Origin: Flavobacterium tistrianum
GTDB taxonomy: Bacteria; Bacteroidota; Bacteroidia; Flavobacteriales; Flavobacteriaceae
DNA: 64,000 nucleotides
Direction of reading: 5' to 3'
NCBI RefSeq assembly: GCF_003254545.1
Contig: NZ_QJRH01000068.1
Span: 186,001 to 250,000 of the forward strand
Position 1 is the stretch's first letter. Each line of letters starts with the position of its first letter. Of the stretch, positions 19,999 through 25,802 are shown in pieces. The translations under genes and the position numbers were made by a program. Below the pieces are notes generated by a model. The model was not told the origin of the DNA and searched no databases. It was given only the letters and a program-made list of their open reading frames with translations.

Positions 19999-20031
19999 AA
20001 AAGCTGTCTTAGAAATTAAGACAGCTTTTTT
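19999..20031 (+). terminator. Terminator of the acyl-CoA synthetase gene
   Basis: AAAGCTGTCTT, an 8-nt loop and AAGACAGCTTTTTT. Confidence 0.9.
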
Positions 20032-20110
20032 AGTTTATAAAACAGGTATTTTTACTTTGAATACTAAACCATAAATCGTTTATTTTAGCTTTTCTCTAAA
20101 ACTGAAAGCC

Positions 20111-21025
20111 ATGCCTTGGAATGTACTAGAACAAATGTGGAAACGCACCGTAAAAAAGGAAAACTCCAATTCGAACAATACCAACTGGGATAACGAGATA
20201 AAAACCCTTTACCAATTGGGCATCGGCATGGAAGATACTTTGCAGTTCTTATATTTCGAAAAACCCGATTTTGAAACTTTTAAAATTTGGATTAATAACA
20301 GAAAACGAGATTCTGCTTCTGAAACCGAAGATTTAACTGAAAATGTCCTGTCTGAACACGATTTAGAATTCTGGAATCAAAACGGCTATATTGTAGTCAA
20401 AAATGCCATTTCTAAAGAAGATTGCGAAGACACTCAAAAAGCTATTTGGGAATATCTCAAAATGAATCCTGATGACAAAGAAAGCTGGTACAAAAGGCAC
20501 GAAAATCAAAAAGGTCTTATGCTCAATTTTTCTGATCATGAAACTTTAAACCGTAACCGTTTTTCTCCAAGAGTAAAAAAAGCGTATGAACAGCTCTATA
20601 AAACCACTCAAATTTACAAAACGATTGATAAGGTAAGTTTTAATCCGCCTGAAACAGAAAATTTTAATTTTCTAGGAAGTCCGCTTCATTGGGATATGAG
20701 TCTGAAAAAGCCTCTGACTTTTGGCCTTCAAGGTTTACTGTATTTAACCGATTGCGGACCAAATGATGGTGCTTTTCATTGCGTTCCTGGGTTTCATAAC
20801 CAAATCGATCAGTGGTTGGACGAAGTAGAACCTCATGAAGATCCGAGAGAAAAAGCGTTGCAGACACTCAAAGCAAAACCGATTGTAGGTGATGCGGGAG
20901 ATTTTATTATTTGGCATCAGGCACTTCCGCATTGTGCGACACCAAATAAAGGTGAAAAACCGCGAATGGTTCAATATCTCACTTATCTTCCAGATGACTA
21001 TAATGCAGCTGGAGAGTGGATTTAA
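20111..21025 (+). CDS. Phytanoyl-CoA dioxygenase (PhyH) family protein
   Basis: A 304-residue non-haem Fe(II)/2-oxoglutarate-type oxygenase. The HxD iron motif is in SPLHWDMSL and the distal histidine in IIWHQALPHCATPNKGEKPRM, whose final arginine would bind 2-oxoglutarate. The PhyH domain occupies about residues 85-300; the first 80 residues are a Glu/Asn-rich helical extension. The substrate is unknown. It converges with the exonuclease gene on the other strand, with only 6 bp between the two stops. Confidence 0.88.
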   Translation: MPWNVLEQMWKRTVKKENSNSNNTNWDNEIKTLYQLGIGMEDTLQFLYFEKPDFETFKIWINNRKRDSASETEDLTENVLSEHDLEFWNQNGYIVVKNAISKEDCEDTQKAIWEYLKMNPDDKESWYKRHENQKGLMLNFSDHETLNRNRFSPRVKKAYEQLYKTTQIYKTIDKVSFNPPETENFNFLGSPLHWDMSLKKPLTFGLQGLLYLTDCGPNDGAFHCVPGFHNQIDQWLDEVEPHEDPREKALQTLKAKPIVGDAGDFIIWHQALPHCATPNKGEKPRMVQYLTYLPDDYNAAGEWI

Positions 21026-21031
21026 ACCATT

Positions 21032-21577
21032 CTAGTTTTTCAGACACCAATGCAAAATCTTAGCGATGTTTTTAGCATCGTCAATTCCGCGGTGATGTGT
21101 TCCTTCTAGCGGAATATTCAGCAATGCAAGCGCGCCGTTCATTCCGGTTGGTTTAACCAAGCCAAACTTTTCGGCAAAATGCTCTTTTACATTGATATGC
21201 TCCTCTCCCATCGGATATTGAATACCAAACGATTTACATTGTTTTTTCAGCATATTTAGATCGTACTGGCCGTAACTCGCCCAAGTGTACAAATCTGGAT
21301 TGTATTCGTCAATTAACAAATCAACGGCTTCTTCAAAACTCACTCCGTTTTTATCCAGTAAATCCTGAGTAATAGTGGTCAGTTCAGTACAAAACGGACT
21401 GACGTTTGAACGCTGTGGTTTGACTAAAATTCCTTTGTTCTTTGAAATTTCTCCGGTTTCGGTATCTAAAACCGCCAATCCGATTTCAATAATTTCATTT
21501 TGCTGTCCGCTCGGGACTGCGCCTTGCCAACATGTGGCTTCTAAATCGATAATAATAATTTTATCTGTTGTTTTCAT
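21032..21577 (-). CDS. ERI-1/KapD-type 3'-5' exonuclease (DEDDh)
   Basis: A 181-residue DEDDh exonuclease. The first acidic pair is in IIIIDLEATCW (Asp11, Glu13), the second motif in WASYGQYDL and the third in HHRGIDDAKNIA (His and Asp). The DLEATC form of motif I and the lack of other domains are typical of the ERI-1/Snipper/KapD subfamily, whose studied eukaryotic members trim structured RNA 3' ends. It follows the slipin gene by 39 bp on the same strand, so it should be expressed from the same operator-controlled leader. A role in trimming damaged or tRNA-like RNA is inferred from this context. Confidence 0.88.
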   Translation of the reverse strand: MKTTDKIIIIDLEATCWQGAVPSGQQNEIIEIGLAVLDTETGEISKNKGILVKPQRSNVSPFCTELTTITQDLLDKNGVSFEEAVDLLIDEYNPDLYTWASYGQYDLNMLKKQCKSFGIQYPMGEEHINVKEHFAEKFGLVKPTGMNGALALLNIPLEGTHHRGIDDAKNIAKILHWCLKN

Positions 21578-21616
21578 TTTTTTAATTTTTTAATAATTCT
21601 CTCATAGAGAGAGATT

Positions 21617-22714
21617 TTATTTCACGAAGATTTCTTTTAATTGACCAATTACGTTTCCGCCGCCAGAAATGGTTATTTCACCAATCTTATCTGCGATTTT
21701 CTCAACGTACTCCATCTCTTTCAATTTCCATAACATTTCGTTTTCTTCCATCAGCTTTGCTGTGTTAAGCAAACTTCTTGTTGCAGCAGTTTCTTCTCTT
21801 CTCATAATGCTGTTGGCTTGCGCTTTTTTCTCAGCAACCAAAACCTGATTCATAATCTCTTTCATATCTCCTGGAAGAATTACATCTCTAATTCCAGCAT
21901 CTGAAATTTTCAACCCTAAATCTTCGATTTTAGTTTTTGCTTCTTCTAAAATAGCTTCGGCAATAGCATCTTTTTTAGTTAATAATTCATCTAGAGTCAA
22001 GCTTCCAACAAAAGCTCTTAAAGCCAATTGCATTGCTACATACAATTGTTTTTCAAAATCTTTATTTTCAGTCAAAGCTTTCATGATATCAACTACTTGG
22101 TATCTCACAAAAAAATTGATTCTTAATCCTGCTTTATCTTTAGTCAACAGTTCTTGACCAGAAATTTCTAATTGTTGTTGTCTTACATCAACAGTTTTCA
22201 CTTCAATTGTAATGGCATTATTCCAGAAATAATGCGTCCCTGATTTCAATTCTTTCACGAAAGTGCCATTCACAAACAACAAAGCTTTATCGTTGCTTGC
22301 CACAATGAATTTTCTTGTAAAGTATCTCATCTTAGGATTTTCCAATAAGTTAACTTGAATATTTTCTGTGATTTCAATCTTAGACAAATCTGCTTTAATG
22401 AATTCATTTTTTACAACTCCTTTCCAAAAAGCATATTTCCCTGGTGTTAAAACTTCTTTGAAATTTCCTTTTACGAATTGTAATACAATTTCGTTATCGG
22501 CAACCTCAACAACTTCCAAAAGAGATGCTAATACTTCATTTTGCAATAAAATATCCAACTCAAAAGGAGCCTGAAAAGATCCGTTTAGATCGTAAATCAT
22601 AATGTTTTTGTTTCCAAAAATCCAGTGCAATCCTTCTTTTAATACTTTTTCTAATTTTCTATTTTCAAACACCAAGCCTACTTGGTAAGTTTCGATTTTA
22701 ATTCTTTTTATCAT
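21617..22714 (-). CDS. Slipin family protein (SPFH/band 7 domain)
   Basis: A 365-residue SPFH-domain protein. Residues of about 10-110 form an N-terminal beta-rich part, and the SPFH core spans about 115-300 (DVRQQQLEISGQELLTKDKAGLRI, LRAFVGSLTLDELLTKKDAI). A helical stretch (ILVAEKKAQANSIMRREETAATRSLLNTAKLME) is characteristic of band 7 proteins and should oligomerise. No transmembrane segment is evident. Slipins occur in several bacterial RtcB-type RNA repair operons. Here the gene follows a roughly 725-nt leader that starts at a CTRCGCA palindrome and contains tRNA-like arms. Confidence 0.9.
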   Translation of the reverse strand: MIKRIKIETYQVGLVFENRKLEKVLKEGLHWIFGNKNIMIYDLNGSFQAPFELDILLQNEVLASLLEVVEVADNEIVLQFVKGNFKEVLTPGKYAFWKGVVKNEFIKADLSKIEITENIQVNLLENPKMRYFTRKFIVASNDKALLFVNGTFVKELKSGTHYFWNNAITIEVKTVDVRQQQLEISGQELLTKDKAGLRINFFVRYQVVDIMKALTENKDFEKQLYVAMQLALRAFVGSLTLDELLTKKDAIAEAILEEAKTKIEDLGLKISDAGIRDVILPGDMKEIMNQVLVAEKKAQANSIMRREETAATRSLLNTAKLMEENEMLWKLKEMEYVEKIADKIGEITISGGGNVIGQLKEIFVK

Positions 22715-23421
22715 GGTTTATGTTTGGTTTTATTTGTTTAAAGTTTCATGTTCCAAATTCTAGTACCTATAAAACTTCTATTTCTTCTTTATTCTATTCT
22801 CTTTTAAATAAAAAAACTCTTTGCCTTTCTCCTCTAAGAAAAACGGACGAATAGTTTGTTACTTGTCTACCTGAATTGTTTCTGATTCTATTTTACTGAG
22901 AGAATCCCCAAATTCTCTTAACAATCAAATCAAAAAGAAAACAAACTTTTCAAAGTACGTTTCTATTCGCACTGGCTTTATCAGAGTGTGAAACATCAGA
23001 TTCTAAAATCTTAGTTTCACTGACAAAGACAAATCAGTTTTTTCTAATGGTCATCTTTTTAAGAGTGATGGTCTCTACTGTTACAGGTTTTTGAGACCCG
23101 TTGACTTACCGGATTCGTCCAACCAAAACGCGTTCGGTGCAGGATTCGAACCTGCATAAACATTCTATTACTCTACCAACTGAGTTACCACATTACTGCG
23201 GATGGGAATCGAACCCATGACAAATAGATCGTGAGATAGTTTTTTGGAAAACCATCAAAACCTCCAAACCAAGCTGCATAGAAAAACATAATACGCTTTC
23301 GCGGAAAGTTCTCTACAATGGTGCTATACAGAAACACGCAACTGGGCTTGTTTGATATTTTTAGCCAAAGCCGAAACTTTGATATATTTCATTTTATAAA
23401 GAACTTGTTTTATTTCTTGAG
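22715..23421 (-). ncRNA. Long structured leader RNA of the slipin operon
   Basis: No credible large gene fills this stretch. Transcribed from the box at 23422-23425 it gives a leader of about 700 nt. It contains T-arm/D-arm elements (23111-23218), a nested hairpin GTGAAAC..AGATT..AATCT..GTTTCAC (22989-23021), a stem AGAGAAT/ATTCTCT (about 22897-22918) and CTTTC/GAAAG (about 23297-23308). Two short frames occur, 23324-23392 (22 codons, MKYIKVSALAKNIKQAQLRV...) and 23185-23289 (34 codons, overlapping the tRNA-like arms). Neither is convincing as a gene. The RNA could be processed into a separate small RNA. Confidence 0.6.
23131..23218 (-). ncRNA. tRNA-like element (T-arm, D-arm, T-arm) without anticodon arm
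   Basis: On the minus strand the order is a T-arm ATGGG-TTCGATT-CCCAT (23202-23218), a D-arm ACTC-AGTTGGTA-GAGT (23170-23185) and a second T-arm GCAGG-TTCGAAT-CCTGC (23139-23155, extendable to 6 bp). Only about 14 nt separate the D-arm from the second T-arm, so no anticodon stem exists, and a normal acceptor stem cannot be drawn (AATGTGG against ACCGAAC pairs poorly). A third, degenerate hairpin GGACGAATCC lies at 23111-23120. This is either a tRNA mimic or shuffled tRNA debris, not a working tRNA. Confidence 0.7.
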
Positions 23422-23459
23422 CAAATATTCAAATTGAACTGCGCAATTATTCTGCGTAG
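23422..23459 (-). promoter_or_regulatory. Island operator/promoter A (slipin leader)
   Basis: The palindrome at 23439-23459 reads CTGCGCAATTATTCTGCGTAG on the plus strand: arms of eight bases around TTATT. On the minus strand it is followed after 13 nt by AATATTTG, a -7 box with A in place of the consensus T. The palindrome occupies the place of the usual -33 element, which suggests an activator site. Similar units occur at 31862-31898, 35053-35090 and 35141-35178. Confidence 0.8.
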
Positions 23460-23496
23460 AAAATAAAAAAATTAAACTCGGATAGATTTATATTAC

Positions 23497-23526
23497 TCGG
23501 TGATAGACGCACTGCTGTGCGTCTCT
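23497..23526. repeat. Short dispersed hairpin GACGCACNGCNGTGCGTC
   Basis: GACGCACTGCTGTGCGTC is a near-perfect palindrome between operator A and the end of the 167-residue gene. A second copy (GACGCACAGCAGTGCGCCTC) occurs at about 32263-32283. It is an abundant type of intergenic hairpin in Flavobacterium and could serve as a terminator here. Confidence 0.6.
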
Positions 23527-23544
23527 ACCGAATATCTTTTGTTT

Positions 23545-24048
23545 TTAGAAGAACATGCTTTTAAAATCTAGAAAGAAACTTCTTTTTTTAGACTTCTTTT
23601 CATGCTTTTCCTTTTTAGCAGATTTCTTTTTTTCAAAAACTGCTTTAGCTTTCTCAATCCGTTTAACTGGTTCTATTTTTTCAGTTTTAGACATTTCGTA
23701 AAACTTTTTAAAAGGACGTGGCTCAAAATCTACCAAAATAGCTGCCATGTTTATAGCATCAATGTTTGACGGATCTGTTTCTCCCTTGAAGAAAGTTTCG
23801 ATAGGTCTGAACTTATCTTTTTTCTCTTTAAACTTATTCTTTTTACTATGATCGAAATCTAAGCCCAATAGGTTACTGAAAACGTTCAAGTCATCCTTTG
23901 TTGGGTTGTTTTCGAAAATTAGCCAGCACAAATCACGAAGTTTTCCACGAGAAGGCTTGTACAAATAATCAAAGTATTTGCCTTCTTTTTCTATTTCGTA
24001 TTTTTTTCTAATTGCTTTTTTATATTGTTGTAATGTATTGTTTTGCAT
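23545..24048 (-). CDS. Hypothetical protein with strongly basic C-terminal tail
   Basis: A 167-residue protein that I do not recognise. Residues of 1-110 look globular and mixed helical (YLYKPSRGKLRDLCWLIFENNP, FSNLLGLDFDH). From about residue 130 the tail is a lysine-rich helix (KAVFEKKKSAKKEKHEKKSK) ending in the hydrophobic FFLDFKSMFF. A basic tail of this kind could bind nucleic acid. The gene begins with an ATG after an A/T-rich leader and lies in the RNA repair island, upstream of operator A on the same strand. Function unknown. Confidence 0.7.
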   Translation of the reverse strand: MQNNTLQQYKKAIRKKYEIEKEGKYFDYLYKPSRGKLRDLCWLIFENNPTKDDLNVFSNLLGLDFDHSKKNKFKEKKDKFRPIETFFKGETDPSNIDAINMAAILVDFEPRPFKKFYEMSKTEKIEPVKRIEKAKAVFEKKKSAKKEKHEKKSKKRSFFLDFKSMFF

Positions 24049-24157
24049 GGTATTTTGATTTTGTAATTCTTGGGAATCTCAGGAAATCGAAGGCTTTTCT
24101 AAGAAATCCAATATCACAAAAGTTCAAAAGCACCATTGCTTTACCAGAGAAAAATCT

Positions 24158-24316
24158 CTAAATGATATATATAATTTCCTTAAAACTCACCTTCTCTTTC
24201 CATAGGTTAATCAGTTCCAAATCTTTCTTTTTAATTGAGGCAAACGACAGTTCACCTGTTTCCAGTTTATCTGTTTGACCACTATGGTCCGACGCAAATC
24301 CTATTTCTTGATTCAT
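24158..24316 (-). CDS. Small hypothetical protein (52 residues)
   Basis: A complete frame from ATG to TAG preceded by the A-rich leader TAAAAATTTAAGG. The product is polar and acidic at the front (MNQEIGFASDHSGQTDKLE) and amphipathic later (LELINLWKEKVSFKEIIYII). It reads like protein but is too short to assign. It lies 109 bp before the 167-residue gene on the same strand and could be co-transcribed with it. Confidence 0.4.
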   Translation of the reverse strand: MNQEIGFASDHSGQTDKLETGELSFASIKKKDLELINLWKEKVSFKEIIYII

Positions 24317-24424
24317 CCTTAAATTTTTATTGTTAATTTTTTAGCTTCTAAGTCCCTAAGATGCTAAGAGACTAAGTTTTTTAAACCTTTGTTCCTTTGG
24401 ACCTCTGTCCCTTTGCACCTTAAA

Positions 24425-24453
24425 CAAAAAAAGCACCCAATTAAAGGTGCTTC
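24425..24453 (-). terminator. Terminator of the 31-residue minigene
   Basis: On the minus strand AGCACCTTTAATTGGGTGCT is followed by TTTTTTTG, 25 bp after the TAG of the minigene at 24478-24573. Confidence 0.85.
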
Positions 24454-24477
24454 TATAACAAATACGATATAACTATC

Positions 24478-24573
24478 CTATTGCCTATATTGATGCACCG
24501 ACATGTAAAAGCATTCACGAAACGAAGTCGCGGCTACTAATCCTGGGTTATGTATGTATAATTTAAAACTCAT
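24478..24573 (-). CDS. Minigene encoding a 31-residue peptide
   Basis: The frame starts at an ATG after AAATAAATAAA and encodes MSFKLYIHNPGLVAATSFRE followed by CFYMSVHQYRQ. It has its own upstream promoter (24669-24701) and its own terminator (24425-24453), so it is a discrete transcription unit. A CAATA-type low-complexity tract (24590-24655) forms most of the leader. The peptide family is not recognised; a leader peptide, toxin or secreted peptide precursor are all possible. Confidence 0.45.
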   Translation of the reverse strand: MSFKLYIHNPGLVAATSFRECFYMSVHQYRQ

Positions 24574-24668
24574 TTTATTTATTTTTTTAATTGTTGTTGT
24601 ATTGCTATTGTTGTTTTATTGTAATTGTTATTGCTATTGTTATTGCAATCTGTTTCAATTTTGTTCGG
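24574..24668. repeat. Low-complexity CAATA/CAACAA tract in minigene leader
   Basis: On the minus strand the leader is made of near-repeats such as AACAATAGCAATAACAATTA. It is simple sequence with almost no G and therefore unstructured RNA. Confidence 0.6.
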
Positions 24669-24701
24669 CAAAGATATGATGGAAAAATTCATATTTCCAA
24701 A
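24669..24701 (-). promoter_or_regulatory. Bacteroidota promoter of the 31-residue minigene
   Basis: On the minus strand a -33 TTTG (24698-24701) and a perfect -7 TATCTTTG (24669-24676) are 21 bp apart. Transcription heads into the CAATA-rich leader of the minigene. Confidence 0.75.
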
Positions 24702-24995
24702 TATTTTTAAATAATAATTTTCTGATTACCAGTAAGTTAAACTCAAAATAAAGACAAAGAAATTCCTGTCCGCAAACTGGTGCAGATCTCACTTTTGTAT
24801 CAAATGACTGTTACTCATCAGATTACTTTCCAAGACTATATCTCTCTATTTTTATTAATCATTAAACATTTTGGTTAAATATTTTTTTAGTTTTTTTAGT
24901 TCTGGTTTGTTTTCTTTATCATTTTCTTGTTCACTTTTGTCACACTGAGCGAAGTCGAAGTGCTTTTTAAGCGAAATCGAAAGGCTTTAAAACAA

Positions 24996-25023
24996 AAAAG
25001 CGTCCTAAAATAAGGACGCTTTT
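24996..25023 (-). terminator. Terminator of the 30-residue minigene
   Basis: AAAAGCGTCCT, a short loop and AGGACGCTTTTTTG on the minus strand, 35 bp after the TGA of the second minigene. Confidence 0.85.
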
Positions 25024-25057
25024 CTATTCTATGATGAGTTTGACTCTAAATTCTAGA

Positions 25058-25150
25058 TCATAATTTCATAAAAATACATACGCATCCTGAGCAATTAGCT
25101 GGAAAATTTCCCGCTAAAGGTTCAAAAAATTGGCTTGATGAATATTTCAT
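25058..25150 (-). CDS. Minigene encoding a 30-residue Cys-containing peptide
   Basis: ATG to TGA on the minus strand, encoding MKYSSSQFFEPLAGNFPANC then SGCVCIFMKL. The CxxCxC cluster near the C-terminus is notable for such a small product and could be modified or bind metal. It has a canonical promoter (25182-25214) and its own terminator (24996-25023), the same layout as the minigene at 24478. I recognise no family. Confidence 0.45.
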   Translation of the reverse strand: MKYSSSQFFEPLAGNFPANCSGCVCIFMKL

Positions 25151-25181
25151 ATGTATTTTTTTCTATTATTAATTACAGATA

Positions 25182-25214
25182 CAAATGTAGTATATTTTAG
25201 ATTAATTTAACAAA
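25182..25214 (-). promoter_or_regulatory. Bacteroidota promoter of the 30-residue minigene
   Basis: The -7 box TACATTTG (25182-25189) and -33 TTTG (25211-25214) on the minus strand are 21 bp apart and about 32 bp before the ATG. Confidence 0.75.
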
Positions 25215-25243
25215 ACATACTGAAAATATATTTTTTATAACAA

Positions 25244-25274
25244 AAATCCCGACAAATAGACATTGTCGGGATTT
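25244..25274 (-). terminator. Terminator of the 93-residue gene
   Basis: AAATCCCGACAA, a 7-nt loop and TTGTCGGGATTTTTG on the minus strand, 6 bp after the stop of the gene. Confidence 0.9.
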
Positions 25275-25280
25275 GAGTTT

Positions 25281-25562
25281 TTATTGAGATAATTTACGAT
25301 TGCTACTACAAGCCTTATAAATCTGTTTCTCTGAAAATGGCGATAAGGTTTCTGCCAGATTTCGGCTGGTTCTTAAACAGCTCAGTATTTTTTGCCTTAA
25401 ATTGATATCGTCGCCAAACTCTGTATGCATTAATAGCTCGAAGATTTCCTGCAAATACAGGGGCTGTTCTTTGTAATCTCCCTCAAACAATTCGTCTGTA
25501 AGGAAATTAATTACGGATGGCACTACATCACGATGTGTTGGTTTTTGATTTTCTTTTGACAT
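25281..25562 (-). CDS. Small hypothetical protein (93 residues)
   Basis: An acidic, helical protein with no signal peptide (VVPSVINFLTDELFEGDYK, LYLQEIFELLMHTEFGDDI, ILSCLRTSRNLAETLSPFSE). It has its own promoter about 180 bp upstream, a structured leader and a terminator immediately after the stop, so it is an independently controlled unit. No family is recognised. The helical make-up would suit a small regulatory or antitoxin-like protein, but nothing shows this directly. Confidence 0.6.
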   Translation of the reverse strand: MSKENQKPTHRDVVPSVINFLTDELFEGDYKEQPLYLQEIFELLMHTEFGDDINLRQKILSCLRTSRNLAETLSPFSEKQIYKACSSNRKLSQ

Positions 25563-25587
25563 TTTCGAAAATATTTAAACGCACGAA

Positions 25588-25737
25588 GCCCTCATCTTCG
25601 GTTGTGTCAAAACACTACAAGGAGTGGAATTAGGGCTATCACTAGCTCCAGCAACGTGAATGAGGGCTCGTTATGTTAACTTATTTACTAAGTTTCGGAT
25701 TTCTCCTTGTATTGTATTTTGACATTACAAAGATATA
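25588..25737 (-). promoter_or_regulatory. Structured 5' leader of the 93-residue gene
   Basis: The leader of about 150 nt carries an outer pair AGCCCTCAT/ATGAGGGCT (about 25588-25597 and 25664-25674) enclosing CTGGAGCTAGTGATAGCCCT. A second pair CTCCTTGTA/ATACAAGGAG spans from about 25618 to 25713. It could be a cis-regulatory RNA or a dispersed repeat that landed in the leader. It matches no riboswitch I know. Confidence 0.45.
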
Positions 25738-25745
25738 TTTTTATT
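25738..25745 (-). promoter_or_regulatory. -7 box for the 93-residue gene
   Basis: TATCTTTG on the minus strand, a perfect TAnnTTTG match, upstream of the structured leader. Confidence 0.65.
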
Positions 25746-25802
25746 TTAAAAAGAAAGAAATAACTCACTTTTTAACGTTTTTTGTTTGTAACGATTTGCA
25801 TC

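Noticed and set aside
23131..23218. Working tRNA gene in the slipin leader
   Set aside because: No anticodon arm and no acceptor stem can be drawn; only D- and T-arms are present.
24574..24668. Microsatellite or phase-variable tract
   Set aside because: The CAATA repeats are degenerate and lie in an untranslated leader; no on/off coding frame depends on them.
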